Part shown: in pieces, positions 8,620 to 19,617 of the stretch | Numbering within the stretch: the stretch's first letter is position 1 | Layout of the letters: each line of letters begins with the position of its first letter | From: an uncultured Parabacteroides sp. | GTDB taxonomy: Bacteria; Bacteroidota; Bacteroidia; Bacteroidales; Tannerellaceae | Reading direction: 5' to 3' | DNA: 64,000 nt | Assembly (NCBI GenBank): GCA_949298575.1 | Contig: CASFXH010000008.1 | Span: 1-64,000 of the forward strand | Notes under the pieces: generated by a model | The model's database searches: none | What the model saw: the letters and a program-made list of their open reading frames with translations, nothing else | Told to the model about the DNA's origin: nothing | Position numbers and translations under genes: made by a program

Positions 8620-9474
8620 ATGGTAATATTGGTAACAGGCGCGAACGGGCAGTTGGGCAACGAGATGCGCCGCGTTTCCGCCCAAACGGGCGATCGCTAT
8701 ATCTATACCGACGTGGCGGAGCTGGACATTACGGACCGCGCCGCCATCCGCCGGCTAGTGAAGGCCGAGGGCGTCGAGACGATCGTGAATTGCGTGGCCT
8801 ATACGAACGTGGAGAAAGCGGAAGACGATTACGCGACGGCCGACTTGCTCAACAACCGGGCCGTGGAGAACTTGGCCCTCGTGGCCAAGGAAGTCGACGC
8901 GACGCTGATCCACGTCTCGACGGATTATGTCTTTAAAGGCAATCAAAGCGTGCCTTATTTCGAGGACATGGAGACGGATCCGCTGGGTGTCTATGGCGCG
9001 ACGAAGTTGGCGGGCGAGCGGAGCCTCATCGCGACGGGCTGCCGCTACCTGATTTTCCGGACGGCTTGGCTCTATTCCGCTTTCGGAAATAATTTCGTGA
9101 AAACGATGCGACGGCTGACGGTCGAGCGGGATCGCCTCAACGTGGTGTTCGACCAAGTGGGCACGCCGACCTACGCGGCCGACTTGGCGGCGCTGATCGC
9201 CCACGTGATCGCCACCCGGCAACTCGACAAGGAAGGCATCTATCATTATAGCGACGAGGGCGTTTGCTCGTGGTACGATTTCGCCGTGGCCATCCGCGAC
9301 ATGAGTGGGCACACGTGCGCGATCAACCCCTGCCATAGCGACGAGTTCCCCAGCCGTGTCGAGCGGCCTCATTTCTCGGTGCTCGACAAGACGAAAGTGA
9401 AAAAGACGTTCGGCGTTGAGGTGCCTTATTGGCGCGATTCGCTGGCGAAATGCGTAGAGGAGTTAAGCCGATGA
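8620..9474 (+). CDS. rfbD: dTDP-4-dehydrorhamnose reductase
   Basis: A 284-residue NAD(P)H-dependent short-chain reductase that performs the last step of dTDP-L-rhamnose synthesis. Seen: the Rossmann start [16 protein letters not shown], the VSTDYVFKG block, the catalytic Y-x-x-x-K in YGATKLAGE and the [17 protein letters not shown] block. The rmlA, rmlB and rmlC partners are not in this window. The stop overlaps the uvrA start by four bases (ATGA at 9471-9474), implying translational coupling. The 41-bp array lies upstream, so any leader of this transcript may carry several hairpins. Confidence 0.92.
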   Translation: MVILVTGANGQLGNEMRRVSAQTGDRYIYTDVAELDITDRAAIRRLVKAEGVETIVNCVAYTNVEKAEDDYATADLLNNRAVENLALVAKEVDATLIHVSTDYVFKGNQSVPYFEDMETDPLGVYGATKLAGERSLIATGCRYLIFRTAWLYSAFGNNFVKTMRRLTVERDRLNVVFDQVGTPTYAADLAALIAHVIATRQLDKEGIYHYSDEGVCSWYDFAVAIRDMSGHTCAINPCHSDEFPSRVERPHFSVLDKTKVKKTFGVEVPYWRDSLAKCVEELSR

Positions 9475-12314
9475 AAAACGAGGCGCTGGAAGAGGGGCGC
9501 GTTTCCGTCTGGGGGGCCCGGGTCCATAATTTGAAAAACATCGATGTCGAGATTCCTCGCAACAAGTTGACCGTGATCACGGGCATGAGCGGGAGCGGGA
9601 AATCGTCGTTGGCTTTCGATACGATCTTCGCCGAGGGGCAACGGCGTTATGTGGAGACTTTCTCCGCCTACGCCCGCAATTTCTTGGGCAACATGGAGCG
9701 TCCCGACGTGGACAAGATCACCGGCCTGAGTCCCGTGATCTCCATCGAGCAGAAGACGACGAACAAGAATCCGCGCTCGACCGTCGGGACAACCACCGAG
9801 ATCTATGATTTCTTCCGCTTGCTTTATGCCCGCGCGGGCGAGGCTTATTCCTACCTGAGCGGCGAGAAGATGGTGAAATACACCGAAGAGCAAGTGCTCG
9901 AACTGATACTCAAGCATTATAATGGCAAGCGGATCTATCTTCTCGCCCCATTGGTGAAAAACCGGAAAGGCCATTACAAGGAATTGTTCGAGCAAATCCG
10001 GAAGAAAGGCTATTTGAACGTGCGGGTCGACGGCGTGATGCGCGAGATCCTGCATGGCATGAAACTCGATCGCTATAAGATGCACAGCATCGAGGTGGTG
10101 ATCGACAAACTGGTCGTCTCGGACACCGACGAGCGGCGTTTGAAAGAGAGCCTGAAAGTGGCGATGAAGCAAGGCGATGGCCTCGTGATGGTGCTCGACG
10201 CCGATCATGAGGAGATCCGCCATTACAGCCGCCGGTTGATGGATCCCGTGACGGGCCTCTCGTACAGCGAGCCGGCGCCCCACAATTTCTCGTTCAATTC
10301 TCCCTATGGCGCTTGCCCGCGTTGCAAAGGTTTGGGGCAAGTCAATATCTTGGACATGGACAAGATCGTGCCCGATCCGTCGGTCAGCATTTACGATGGC
10401 GGGATCCTCTCTTTGGGCAAATACAAGAATACCCTGATCTTCTGGCAAATTGATGGGATTTGCGAAAAATATGGCGTGACGCTGAAGACGCCGATCCGCG
10501 ACATTCCCCCCGAGGCGCTGGACGAGATCATGAACGGCACCGAGGAGCAAGTGCGCGTCAAGAACAACGCGTTGCTCGCCGAGAACTATTTCGCGAGCTA
10601 TGATGGCGTGGCGAAATATATTTATATGCAACAAAGCGAATTCGCCTCGCCCGAAGCGCAGAGATGGGCGGAGCAGTTCGTCAAGATGGACGTCTGCCCC
10701 GATTGTGGCGGGCAAAGGCTCAACCGGGAAGCCTTGAGCTACCGGATCGACGGTAAAAATATCTCTGATTTGGCCGGGATGGATCTCTCGAAGTTAAGCG
10801 AGTGGTTGGATGGCCTCGAGGAACGTTTGGACTCGAGGCGCCGGGCCATCGCGGTCGAGATCCTGAAGGAGATCCGTTCGAGGATTGGCTTCTTGTTGGA
10901 GGTCGGCTTGGGTTATCTTTCCATGAATCGCCCGGCGGGAACGCTCTCGGGCGGGGAGAGCCAGCGCATCCGGTTGGCCACCCAGATCGGTAGCCAGTTG
11001 GTGAATGTCTTATACATTCTTGATGAGCCAAGCATCGGGCTCCATCAGCGTGACAATATGCGACTGATCAATTCGCTGAAGGAATTGCGCGACTTGGGAA
11101 ATTCGGTCATCGTCGTCGAGCATGACAAGGATATGATGCTTAACGCCGATTACGTGGTCGATCTGGGGCCGCGGGCGGGGCGCTTGGGAGGCGAGGTGGT
11201 TTTTGCCGGAACGCCTCAAGAAATGCTGACGCGTGACACGCTCACGTCGCGTTATTTGAATCATCAGCTGGAGATCGCGGTGCCCACGACACGCCGGACG
11301 GGCAATGGTTGCTGGCTGAAGCTTTTCGGGGCACGGGGCAATACGTTGAAAAACGTGGACGTGGCTTTTCCCTTAGGGACGTTCATTTGTGTCACCGGCG
11401 TTTCGGGAAGCGGCAAGTCGACCTTGATTAACCAAACTTTGCGCCCGATCTTGAGCCATGTCTATTACCGCACGCTGGAAAAGCCCCTTCCATACGATTC
11501 GATCGAGGGATTGAAATATGTCGATAAGGTCGTTTTTGTCGATCAGGCGCCGATTGGTCGCACGCCACGGAGTAACCCGGCCACTTATACGGGCGTTTTC
11601 TCTGATATCCGGAACTTGTTTGTCGAGTTGCCCGAGTCCAAGATCCGGGGCTACAAGCCGGGGCGTTTTTCTTTCAATGTCGCTGGCGGCCGTTGCGAGA
11701 CGTGTAAGGGGAATGGTTATAAGACGATCGAGATGAATTTCTTGCCCGACGTGTTCGTCCCTTGCGAGGAGTGTCAAGGCAAGCGTTACAATCGCGAGAC
11801 GTTGGAAGTGCGTTACCGGGGCAAGTCGATCGCCGACGTGCTCGACATGACCATCAATATGGCCGTGGAGTTTTTCGAGAACATTCCGTCGATCCTCTCG
11901 AAGATCAAGGTGCTCCAAGACGTGGGCTTGGGTTACATTAAATTGGGGCAACCCTCGACGACCCTTTCCGGCGGTGAGAGCCAGCGGGTCAAGTTGGCCA
12001 CCGAATTGGCGAAGCGCGATACGGGAAAAACGCTCTATATCCTCGACGAGCCGACGACCGGCCTCCATTTCGAGGACATCCGTGTCCTCCTTGGCGTCTT
12101 GAACCGCTTGGTCGACAAAGGCAACACGGTCATCGTGATTGAGCACAACCTCGACGTGATCAAATGCGCCGACTACGTGATCGACATGGGCCCGGAGGGG
12201 GGGCGCGATGGGGGGCAAATCCTCTTCAGCGGAACGCCCGAGGCCTTGGCCGAGAGTGGCATAGGTTACACGGCGCCTTTCCTGAAAGCCGAATTATCTC
12301 ATTCATTAAAATAA
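9471..12314 (+). CDS. uvrA: excinuclease ABC subunit A
   Basis: A 947-residue DNA-damage sensor of nucleotide excision repair. Seen: Walker [14 protein letters not shown] near residue 38, the insertion domain start ([17 protein letters not shown]), zinc cysteine pairs CPRCKGLG and [12 protein letters not shown], the first ABC signature [17 protein letters not shown], a second Walker [11 protein letters not shown], a [10 protein letters not shown]...[10 protein letters not shown] zinc module and the second [16 protein letters not shown]. The start at 9471 overlaps rfbD by ATGA; an in-frame upstream codon at 9429 would add 14 unlikely residues. Length matches canonical UvrA rather than the shorter UvrA2. 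Confidence 0.95.
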   Translation: MKNEALEEGRVSVWGARVHNLKNIDVEIPRNKLTVITGMSGSGKSSLAFDTIFAEGQRRYVETFSAYARNFLGNMERPDVDKITGLSPVISIEQKTTNKNPRSTVGTTTEIYDFFRLLYARAGEAYSYLSGEKMVKYTEEQVLELILKHYNGKRIYLLAPLVKNRKGHYKELFEQIRKKGYLNVRVDGVMREILHGMKLDRYKMHSIEVVIDKLVVSDTDERRLKESLKVAMKQGDGLVMVLDADHEEIRHYSRRLMDPVTGLSYSEPAPHNFSFNSPYGACPRCKGLGQVNILDMDKIVPDPSVSIYDGGILSLGKYKNTLIFWQIDGICEKYGVTLKTPIRDIPPEALDEIMNGTEEQVRVKNNALLAENYFASYDGVAKYIYMQQSEFASPEAQRWAEQFVKMDVCPDCGGQRLNREALSYRIDGKNISDLAGMDLSKLSEWLDGLEERLDSRRRAIAVEILKEIRSRIGFLLEVGLGYLSMNRPAGTLSGGESQRIRLATQIGSQLVNVLYILDEPSIGLHQRDNMRLINSLKELRDLGNSVIVVEHDKDMMLNADYVVDLGPRAGRLGGEVVFAGTPQEMLTRDTLTSRYLNHQLEIAVPTTRRTGNGCWLKLFGARGNTLKNVDVAFPLGTFICVTGVSGSGKSTLINQTLRPILSHVYYRTLEKPLPYDSIEGLKYVDKVVFVDQAPIGRTPRSNPATYTGVFSDIRNLFVELPESKIRGYKPGRFSFNVAGGRCETCKGNGYKTIEMNFLPDVFVPCEECQGKRYNRETLEVRYRGKSIADVLDMTINMAVEFFENIPSILSKIKVLQDVGLGYIKLGQPSTTLSGGESQRVKLATELAKRDTGKTLYILDEPTTGLHFEDIRVLLGVLNRLVDKGNTVIVIEHNLDVIKCADYVIDMGPEGGRDGGQILFSGTPEALAESGIGYTAPFLKAELSHSLK

Positions 12315-12320
12315 GAAGAA

Positions 12321-12542
12321 ATGAAGAATCCGATACAAATGATCAAGCAATGCGTCGAGAAAGAGGAGCCTTATTTCCTCCTTCGGGGGCAAGACCTGTG
12401 CGCCCTCGCGGCCATCGAAACCTATTATGAGGAAGTGAAGAAACACGTCAAGAATCCTTATTTCATCGAGGAGATCGAGGAGATCATGAAAGATTTCCGG
12501 GCTTATCGCGAGGAAGAGGAGCGGACGAAAATCCCCGATTAA
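12321..12542 (+). CDS. small conserved hypothetical protein
   Basis: A 73-residue, mostly helical and acidic soluble protein (MKNPIQMIKQCVEKEEPYF at the start; ends EEEERTKIPD), with no signal peptide. It starts 6 bases after the uvrA stop and ends 5 bases before yigZ, so it is clearly within the operon. Similar small proteins occur in Bacteroidales but I know of no function for them. Confidence 0.75.
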   Translation: MKNPIQMIKQCVEKEEPYFLLRGQDLCALAAIETYYEEVKKHVKNPYFIEEIEEIMKDFRAYREEEERTKIPD

Positions 12543-12547
12543 ACGCT

Positions 12548-13168
12548 ATGGAAGGGGATACTTATCGCACCATAAAAGCCGTCGCGCAAGGCTATTACAC
12601 GGAGAAGCGAAGCCGCTTCATCTCCTACGCCATCCCCGTGCGGACAGTCGACGAGGTGAAGGAGGAGCTCGATCGCTATCGCAAGCGTTATTACGACGCC
12701 CGCCATGTCTGCTGGGCCTATATGCTGGGGCCTGAACGCCTGACGTTTCGCGCCAACGACGATGGCGAGCCTTCCTCGACCGCCGGGAAGCCCATCCTGG
12801 GACAAATCAATTCCAATACGTTGACGGATATCCTCGTGATCGTCGTGCGTTATTTCGGGGGGATCGAGCTGGGCACGAGCGGGCTGATCGTCGCCTATCG
12901 CACCGCCGCGGCCGAGGCGATCGCCGCCGCGGAAGTGGAAGAACGGACGGTCGACGAGGTGTTCACGGTCGTTTTTGAATATCCTTATCTCAACAGCGTC
13001 ATGCGGATCGTGAAGGAAGACCATCCCACCATCCTTTCCCAAAAATTCGAGATGGATTGCGAGATGACGCTCCAGATCCGCAAGGGCGAGGCCGAGCGGG
13101 TGAAGAATCGTCTCCGGAAAGTGGAGACCGCTTATTTGAAAGAAGATCAAAATGATAAATCTCTCTGA
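12548..13168 (+). CDS. yigZ: YigZ/IMPACT family protein (UPF0029)
   Basis: A 206-residue soluble protein. Seen: the UPF0029 core FISYAIPVRTVDEVKEEL, RHVCWAYMLGP, the highly conserved NDDGEPSSTAGKPILGQI and VIVVRYFGGIELGTSGLIVAYRTAA, then a smaller ferredoxin-like C-terminal domain. In bacteria the role is unsettled; eukaryotic IMPACT binds the Gcn1/translation machinery. It overlaps the following methyltransferase by 17 bases, consistent with one operon from rfbD onward. Confidence 0.9.
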   Translation: MEGDTYRTIKAVAQGYYTEKRSRFISYAIPVRTVDEVKEELDRYRKRYYDARHVCWAYMLGPERLTFRANDDGEPSSTAGKPILGQINSNTLTDILVIVVRYFGGIELGTSGLIVAYRTAAAEAIAAAEVEERTVDEVFTVVFEYPYLNSVMRIVKEDHPTILSQKFEMDCEMTLQIRKGEAERVKNRLRKVETAYLKEDQNDKSL

Positions 13169-14354
13169 CGAGACGCTCGCCTTTATCCGGGCCCATCAGG
13201 ATGACGATTTGGAACGTTTGCTCCTTTCCGCTTCCCGTTATTCCTCGGTCGACGTGCCTTTTGCGGTCGACCAAATTCGTGCCCGCCGGCGAATCCGGGA
13301 GAAGCTCCCGACTTGGTTCGCCAACGAGCGGCTCATTTTCCCTTCCCGCCTTTCGGTGGAGCAATGCTCGTCCGAGCGGACGGCCGATTACAAGTGTCGG
13401 CTGGTCGCGCCCGCCGACGTGGTGTGCGACCTGACCGGTGGGCTGGGGGTCGATAGTTATTTCCTTTCTCGCCAAGCGGCCCGGGTGATCTATATTGAGC
13501 GTTTTGAAGATTATTGCGCGGCGGCTCAGGCCAATTTCCAAGCGTTGAGGGCGGATAACATCGAGGTCCGAAGGGGAGACGCCGTCCGGATGGTAGACGA
13601 GATGGAGGCCGTAGATTGTTTCTATGTCGACCCGGCGCGGCGGGGCGAGGGCGACAAACGGCTTTTCGCCTTGGCCGATTGCGAGCCCGACCTGCCCGCC
13701 CTTCTCCCGGCGTTGTGGCGGAAGGCACCGAGGGTGATCGCGAAGCTTTCGCCCATGGCTGACTTGAAGAAAACGCTCGAAGCCTTGCCCGCGACGGTGG
13801 CGATCCACATCCTCTCGGTCCGCAACGAATGCAAGGAGTTGCTTTTCGAGATGGAGCGGGAGGCCCAGGTGGAAAGCCCCCGGATCGAGTGCGTGAATTT
13901 TCGGGCGGATGGCGAGGAGGAACGTTTCGTCTATTCATGGATGGATGAGGCCGCCGCGTCGGTCTCGTTCGCGCCGGCGGTAGCGGCCTACCTTTACGAG
14001 CCCAACGCCTCGATTCTGAAAGCGGGCGCCTTCAAGCGGCTCGCGCTTGATTGGGACGTGCGGCCGTTGCACGCGAATAGTCATTTGTACACCAGCCCTG
14101 CCGCGCGAACCGATTTCCCGGGGCGCGTCTTTCGGGTGGTTTCGTTTATGCCTTTCAACAATAAGCTTTGCAAAACCTTGCGCCGGACCATCCCCCAAGC
14201 GAACATCACGGTCCGCAATTTTCCCCTTTCGGTAAAGGAATTGCGGGCCAAGACCCGGATCGCGGAGGGGGGAGATCGCTATCTGTTCGCCACGACGATG
14301 GCCGACGGGGCGCGGGCGCTTATCCTCGCGGCCAAGCTCCAGACTGGCGATTGA
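13152..14354 (+). CDS. class I SAM-dependent methyltransferase with THUMP-like C-terminus
   Basis: A 400-residue protein. The middle holds a Rossmann methyltransferase: motif I as VVCDLTGGLGVDSYFLS (residues ~91-107), acidic motif II YIERFEDY, and FYVDPARRGEGDKR as motif IV. The C-terminal part (LFAT-type end, TVRNFPLSVKELRAKTRIAEGG) resembles the THUMP-like domain attached to such Bacteroidetes enzymes. An RNA substrate is likely from that domain but unproven. The N-terminal ~90 residues are helical and precede the Rossmann fold. It shares 17 bases with yigZ. Confidence 0.82.
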   Translation: MINLSDETLAFIRAHQDDDLERLLLSASRYSSVDVPFAVDQIRARRRIREKLPTWFANERLIFPSRLSVEQCSSERTADYKCRLVAPADVVCDLTGGLGVDSYFLSRQAARVIYIERFEDYCAAAQANFQALRADNIEVRRGDAVRMVDEMEAVDCFYVDPARRGEGDKRLFALADCEPDLPALLPALWRKAPRVIAKLSPMADLKKTLEALPATVAIHILSVRNECKELLFEMEREAQVESPRIECVNFRADGEEERFVYSWMDEAAASVSFAPAVAAYLYEPNASILKAGAFKRLALDWDVRPLHANSHLYTSPAARTDFPGRVFRVVSFMPFNNKLCKTLRRTIPQANITVRNFPLSVKELRAKTRIAEGGDRYLFATTMADGARALILAAKLQTGD

Positions 14355-14449
14355 AATGAAGAATGATACGCTGATGACGCCGATAAGGCAGATTTAAGTG
14401 GATATCTTCCGTATGCCTATTGTTTTCTCGGCATGGCGGAAATTCGGGC

Positions 14450-15983
14450 TTATCCGGCCACCACCCACCGCTCGATGTTCTTGACTGAGGAAGAGAAATT
14501 GACTCCGACCTTGATCACCTGCCGCCCGTCGTGGGCGAAAGGCTCGGCGTAACCTTTCTCCTCGATCTGCCGTAAGGCCTCGTCCGCCGTGCCGTCCAAT
14601 TTGAACTCCATCACGTAGATATAACGGTCCGTTTTCAAGACCAGATCGATCCGCCCCCGGTTCGTGTGGTATTCCACTTGGGTGTAGAGGCCCACCAAGC
14701 GGAAGACGATGAACAGGACATTCTGGTAATGCAACTCCAAATCGCGGGCCAGCTCATAGGGCGTGTCGGCGAAGAAAGACTGGAGGCGCTCAAGGAAGGC
14801 GTCCACGTCGCCCTGGCGGACCTCTCGTACGAAACGCTGGATCTCGAAAGCGGTATCGACCGTGTTGACTGAAGTATAATAAGGCAACAAGTATTTGACA
14901 AACCCTTCCTCCACCTCCCGGTTCGGGAACCCCAGCGTATAAACGCCAAATTCCGGATCGTAAGCCTTGATCGTCAGGTAGCCGCTTTGGTAGATCACCG
15001 GGATGGGATTATAGGAGGCGGCGTCGATGCTGTTCAAGACGCTCGCGTCGGTCTCCGTGTGGGCCATGTCATAGAGATTGTACTTCGTGCGTTTTAGCAA
15101 TTCCACCAAGTAGGTCGGCGTGCCCGTCTCGAACCAATAATCATCGAATTTCCGTTTGGCGAAAGTGTTCAACAGGCTGAATGGGTTATAAATCCCAACC
15201 GTGTTTTCCGCGAAATGATAACCGTCATAACGTGTTTTCAATTCCCGCATCGCCACTTCTATGGTTGTCCCCTGGCTCGCGGCCAGATTTTGGACATCCT
15301 CCATCAATTGGCCCCGGATTTCCTCCTCCGTAATCCCGCAAATCCCCGCGTAAGGCTCATCCATCGAGATATCATTCAGGTTATTCAAATCGCTGAAGAC
15401 GCTCACCTTCCCGAACTTCGTCACGCCGGTCAGCAGGGCGAAACGGATGCAACCGTCCATCGTCTTCAGCACGCCGTAGAAAGGTTTCAGCGTCGAGCGC
15501 ATTTCCTCCTGAAGCTTCTCGTCGTGAGTCGTACTCGTCGACCAGGATGACCACCTTGCGGCCCGTTCGCTCGTAGGCCCGGCGGATTACTCTTACAAAA
15601 CGGTCGGAAATCGTCTCATCACGCTCATCTTTTCCCCATTGGTCTTCCCAAAAATTCAGGTGACGGCGCAAGATACTCTCCAAAGAGGCCACATCCGAGT
15701 ATTTCTCCGCGTTCAAATCCATGTGGAAGATCGGATGCTCCAGCCATTCCTTCTCCAAACGCGCCATCGCCAAGCCCTCGAACAGTTCTTTCTTTCCTTG
15801 GAAATAGGCCTCCAGCGTAGAGACCAGCAAGCTCTTGCCGAAGCGGCGGGGACGGCTCAGGAAATAATAACTGCCCGTAGACACCAACTGATGGATCAGG
15901 GCGGTCTTGTCGACATAGAGATAACCCTCCTTGCGGATCTTCTCGAAGTTCTGGATCCCGATGGGATATAATCTGGGGCTCAT
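14450..15983 (-). pseudogene. AAA-ATPase-like / PD-(D/E)XK (DUF1703) gene broken by a small deletion
   Basis: Two adjoining frames together make one family member. The 5' part (15983 down to ~15529) holds RKEGYLYVDKTALIHQL, the Walker A-like SRPRRFGKSLLVSTL and the Walker B-like VVILVDEYD. The 3' part (~15528 to 14450) continues with HDEKLQEEMRSTLKPFYG-type sequence, GVTKFGKVSVFSDLNNL and the C-terminal nuclease-like core RGRIDLVLKT / YVMEFKLDG. At 15528 the frame shifts, and the KPLL residues that normally follow VDEYD are absent, so a deletion of 3n-1 bases is likelier than a single-base error. Such genes are common in Bacteroidetes and their role is unclear. Confidence 0.8.
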
Positions 15984-16027
15984 AAGCGATTCATAAGCGA
16001 TTGTTTTTTAATGTGACTTCTTTGACG

Positions 16028-16035
16028 CGAAGATA
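16028..16035 (-). promoter_or_regulatory. putative -7 box (TATCTTCG) for the broken AAA gene
   Basis: On the minus strand TATCTTCGCG lies about 45 bases upstream of the start at 15983. It is the same TAnnTTCGCG form seen before several other genes in this window. Confidence 0.5.
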
Positions 16036-16064
16036 AGCTTTTCTCCGTAAAAAACGGGGCTCGA

Positions 16065-17360
16065 TCATTCAAACCCTTCCTTGAACACTTTCCGCATGGG
16101 GGCGACAAGGCGCTCGATGAGGCGGCGGTCGTCGGTCACGATCTCGGCGGTCGCGCGGGCCTCGTAGGCGATGGGGAGGCGGTGGCCGTAGTTCGTGAGC
16201 AGACCTTGCGGGAAACGGATCTCCACTCGGTAATGGTCCGCCTCCGGGACGAGCGACAGGGAGCCGACCCGCCCCTCGACCACGCCAAACTCTTGGTCGG
16301 GAAAGTTCTCGAAGCGGACGATCACCCGCTGGCCCACCCGGACCTTCCCCGAACGGGCCAAGGGCAACGAGGAGACGCCCAGCAACTCGCTCGTCCCCTC
16401 GGGCACGACGCTGAAGAGCGCGTCGCCCGTCGTGACGTGCTGGCTCTCGCTCCAATAGTTGGTCAGCGTGACGGTGCCCGCGATCGGGCTGCGGGGGCGG
16501 TAGGAGAGTTCCCACCCCCCCAAGGCGTTCACCAGGGTTTCCCAGGCGTTGCGGTAGGCTTGGCGGGATTCCCGTTCCCGCTCGTCGCGGGCCAGCTCCA
16601 GATCCAGCAAGGTCTCCTCCAGCGTCCCGATCTGGATGTTCACGTTCTCCAGGGCGCCCCGGGCACCTTCCAACGTCTGGAGGCTGCCCAGCCAGGTCCC
16701 GCGGGCGGTCTCCCGCTCCTCGGTCGCGATGATGCCTTGCTCGTGCAGGAGGGAGTCGCGGTGGTATTGCCGGCCGGCGATCTCGTGCTGGGCGGCGCTG
16801 GCCTCCGCCTGCCGCTCCAGGCTCGCCCGGTACGCCTCGTAGCGGGCCATCTGCCGCCGGGTCGCCGCGATCTTTTGGGGGTAATAATCCAGTTCCCGGT
16901 AGTTCCGGTAGTCTTGCAGGGCTTGGATGAATTGGGTGAAGGAAGACTGGATATCGCCCAAGGCCAGCTCGCCCACCGTGGCGAAACGCCGGAGGGCCGT
17001 GTCGGGGTCCAAGTAGCCATCGCCCAAGAGCGCCCCCAGCCGGTCCACGTCGGCCGTCGAGGCGGCGTTCTCGATCAGGGCCAGGGGCTCGCCGGGAGCC
17101 ACCGTTTGCCGGTCGCGGACATAGAGCGCGACGAGCCGCCCCGAGGCCCGGGCGACGATGGGCGTCGCCGGCCGCGTGTTGGTCAGCGTCATTTCCGTCG
17201 TGATCACGTCCGGATAGCGGAAGAAACAGCTCACGCCCAGCAAGGCGACCACCACGAGGAACAGGAGCGTGACGCCCCACCGCACGATCCACGAGGGGAC
17301 GGCCCCCATGATCTCCTCGACCTCCTCGCTCCGCAGTTCCACCGGCTTACGCTCTTCCAT
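16065..17360 (-). CDS. HlyD-family membrane-fusion adaptor of the peptide exporter
   Basis: A 431-residue adaptor with a short cytosolic N-terminus, one membrane helix (residues ~25-48, WGVTLLFLVVVALLGVSCFF), a lipoyl half-motif (IVARASGRLVALYVRDRQTVAPGEPLALIE), a long coiled-coil hairpin (residues ~110-260) and the second lipoyl half with SPIAGTVTLTNYWSESQHV, then a beta-barrel. It follows the C39 ABC exporter on the minus strand after 39 bases, so the two form the inner-membrane part of a type I secretion system. A TolC partner is not in the window and would be shared from elsewhere. Confidence 0.9.
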   Translation of the reverse strand: MEERKPVELRSEEVEEIMGAVPSWIVRWGVTLLFLVVVALLGVSCFFRYPDVITTEMTLTNTRPATPIVARASGRLVALYVRDRQTVAPGEPLALIENAASTADVDRLGALLGDGYLDPDTALRRFATVGELALGDIQSSFTQFIQALQDYRNYRELDYYPQKIAATRRQMARYEAYRASLERQAEASAAQHEIAGRQYHRDSLLHEQGIIATEERETARGTWLGSLQTLEGARGALENVNIQIGTLEETLLDLELARDERERESRQAYRNAWETLVNALGGWELSYRPRSPIAGTVTLTNYWSESQHVTTGDALFSVVPEGTSELLGVSSLPLARSGKVRVGQRVIVRFENFPDQEFGVVEGRVGSLSLVPEADHYRVEIRFPQGLLTNYGHRLPIAYEARATAEIVTDDRRLIERLVAPMRKVFKEGFE

Positions 17361-17399
17361 CCGTGTTCCCTTTCTTATTGAATGAATAATACCGATCCG

Positions 17400-19595
17400 C
17401 TAATTCCCCAATTCCAACTGGTTCTTCACCAAGCGGTAGTAGTGGCCGCGGAGGGCCGTCAGCTCCTCGTGCGTACCTTCCTCCACCACGCGGCCGTGGT
17501 CCAGGACGACGATCTTGTCGGCGTCGCGCACCGTGCTCAGGCGGTGGGCCACGACCACCACCGTGCGCCCCTCGTAGAAAGCCCTGAGGTGGGTCATGAT
17601 CGCCCGCTCGTTGTTCGCGTCGAGGGCGTTCGTCGCCTCGTCGAGGAAGATGAACTCCGGGTTCTTGTAGACCGCCCGGGCGATCAGCAACCGCTGCTTC
17701 TGCCCTTGGCTCAGCCCGTTGCCCTCCATGCCGATCCGCGTGTCGTAGCCTAGCGGCAGGCCGTCCACGTACGAGCGGATGTTGGCCACCTCCACGGCCC
17801 GCAGCAGCCGCTCGCGGTCGATCCGCTCCTCGCCGGGCGCCACGTTGCGGGCGATCGTGTCGGAGAAGATGAACCCGTCTTGCATCACCGCCCCCGTTCT
17901 CGCCCGCCAGACGTGCGGGTTGAGGTCGCGCAGCCGGGTGTCGCCCACCCACACCTCGCCCCGGTTCGGCTCGTAGAAGCCCAGGAGGAGCTTCACGATC
18001 GTCGTCTTGCCGCTCCCGCTCGCCCCGACGATGGCCGTCACCCGGTGGTGCGGGATGGTCAGGCTCACGCCCTCGAGGGCGTAGTCGCGGTCCGCCCCGT
18101 CGTAGCTGAAGAAGACGTTCTCCAGCCGCAGCGAGCGGTCGGCGGGCAGCTCCGTTCGTTTCGCCCCTGGCGCCTGCTCCTCGTCCTCCCGCTCGTGGAT
18201 CTCGCCCAGCCGCTCCAGGCTGATCTTGGCGTCTTGCAGGGCGCGGGCGAAGGTGATGAACTGCTCGACCGGCGCCGAGAGCTGGCCCACGATGTAGGTG
18301 AGCGACATCATCATGCCCAGCGTCATGCTCCCCTCCACCACCGCCCGGGCGGCGACGAACGAGACGAGGATGTTGGTCGTCTGGTTGAAAAAGAGGCCGC
18401 CCAGTTGCTGGTATTGCTCCAGCGCCAGTCCCTTCACGCTGATCTTGAACAGCTTCACCTGAATCCGCTCCCACTGCCAGCGCATCCGCGTCTCGCAGTT
18501 GTTCAGCTTGATCTCTTGCATTCCCGTCACCAGTTGGATCAGGTTGCTCCGCTCGCCCGCCGCCTGGGCGAAGCGCTTGATGTCGAGCTCCCGCCGGTAG
18601 CGCATGAAGGCCAGCACCCACGCCACGTAAAGCCCGTTGCCCACCAGGAAGAGGGCCAGCACGCCCAGGTCGTAGTAGGCCAGGACGAGCCCGAAGACGA
18701 TGAAGTTGACGAACGAGAAGAGGGCGTTGAGCGACGTGCCGGTCATAAACGTCTCGATCCGGTCGTGGTCGCCCACCCGTTGCAGCAGGTCGCCCACCAT
18801 CTTCGTGTCAAAGAAACGCAACGGCAGCCGCGTCAGCTTCGCCAGGAAGTCGGAGATCAGCGCGATGTTGATCCGGCTGTTCACGTGCAGCAGGATCCAG
18901 CTCCGGATGAACTCCACCGAGAGCTTGGCGGCGACGATCACCAGCTGGGCGATCAGGACGAGGGTGATGAAGCTCAAGTTGTTGTCGCGCACGCCCACGT
19001 CGACCAGGCTCTGCGTCAGGAAGGGCAGGATCAGCTCCAGCAGGCTGGCCGTCACCATGCCCAGCACCAGCTGCCCCAGCTCGCGGCGGTAGGGCGTCAG
19101 GTAGCGGAAGAAATAGCGCATGCCCCGCCGCCGCGTCCGCTCCTCCTCGCCCAGCGTCAGGAAGTCGGGCCCCGGCTCCAGCAGCAAGGCCGTCCCCGTG
19201 TCCTGCCCCGACACCCGGGCGCTTAGCCAGCAGCGTTGGAACTCCTCCCGGCGGTAGACCGCCCGCCCCGCCGCGGGGTCGGCGATGTGGAAACGCCCCT
19301 TCTCGGCGCGGTAGCAGACCACGAAATGCGTCTGGTTCCAATGCAGGATGCAGGGCAGGGGGCAGGCCCGCTCCAGCTCGTCGACCGTCACCCGCACGCC
19401 CCGCGTCCGGAAGCCGATCGCCTCCGCCGCCTCGCTGATGCCCAGCATCGAGACGCCCTCGCGGGTGATGAACGCTTTCTCGCGCAGGCTCTCGATCGAA
19501 TAATTCCGCCCGTAATAGCGGGCGATCATCCGCAAGCAGGTCGGGCCGCAGTCCATCGCGTCGAGCTGGTGGTCTATGGGGAAGGAGTGGAACAT
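17400..19595 (-). CDS. peptidase C39-containing ABC exporter (leader-cleaving)
   Basis: A 731-residue exporter that would remove GG leaders and export the cores. The N-terminal C39 domain has the active-site cysteine in MDCGPTCLRMIARYYGRNY (C16), the histidine in HWNQTHFVVCY (H90) and D106 in HIADPAAG. Six membrane helices follow (residues ~165-440), then the nucleotide-binding domain: Walker A GASGSGKTTIVKLLLG, signature LSQGQKQRLLIARAVY, Walker B FIFLDEATNALD and the H-loop VAHRLSTV. All catalytic residues look intact. Two GG-leader precursors in the same locus are the obvious substrates; this is inference from family and position. Confidence 0.95.
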   Translation of the reverse strand: MFHSFPIDHQLDAMDCGPTCLRMIARYYGRNYSIESLREKAFITREGVSMLGISEAAEAIGFRTRGVRVTVDELERACPLPCILHWNQTHFVVCYRAEKGRFHIADPAAGRAVYRREEFQRCWLSARVSGQDTGTALLLEPGPDFLTLGEEERTRRRGMRYFFRYLTPYRRELGQLVLGMVTASLLELILPFLTQSLVDVGVRDNNLSFITLVLIAQLVIVAAKLSVEFIRSWILLHVNSRINIALISDFLAKLTRLPLRFFDTKMVGDLLQRVGDHDRIETFMTGTSLNALFSFVNFIVFGLVLAYYDLGVLALFLVGNGLYVAWVLAFMRYRRELDIKRFAQAAGERSNLIQLVTGMQEIKLNNCETRMRWQWERIQVKLFKISVKGLALEQYQQLGGLFFNQTTNILVSFVAARAVVEGSMTLGMMMSLTYIVGQLSAPVEQFITFARALQDAKISLERLGEIHEREDEEQAPGAKRTELPADRSLRLENVFFSYDGADRDYALEGVSLTIPHHRVTAIVGASGSGKTTIVKLLLGFYEPNRGEVWVGDTRLRDLNPHVWRARTGAVMQDGFIFSDTIARNVAPGEERIDRERLLRAVEVANIRSYVDGLPLGYDTRIGMEGNGLSQGQKQRLLIARAVYKNPEFIFLDEATNALDANNERAIMTHLRAFYEGRTVVVVAHRLSTVRDADKIVVLDHGRVVEEGTHEELTALRGHYYRLVKNQLELGN

Positions 19596-19617
19596 GGGTA
19601 TGAGAATTAAAAATGGA

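Noticed and set aside
15381..15983. Programmed frameshift in the AAA gene
   Set aside because: No slippery sequence seen at the junction and several conserved residues are missing, so a deletion fits better.
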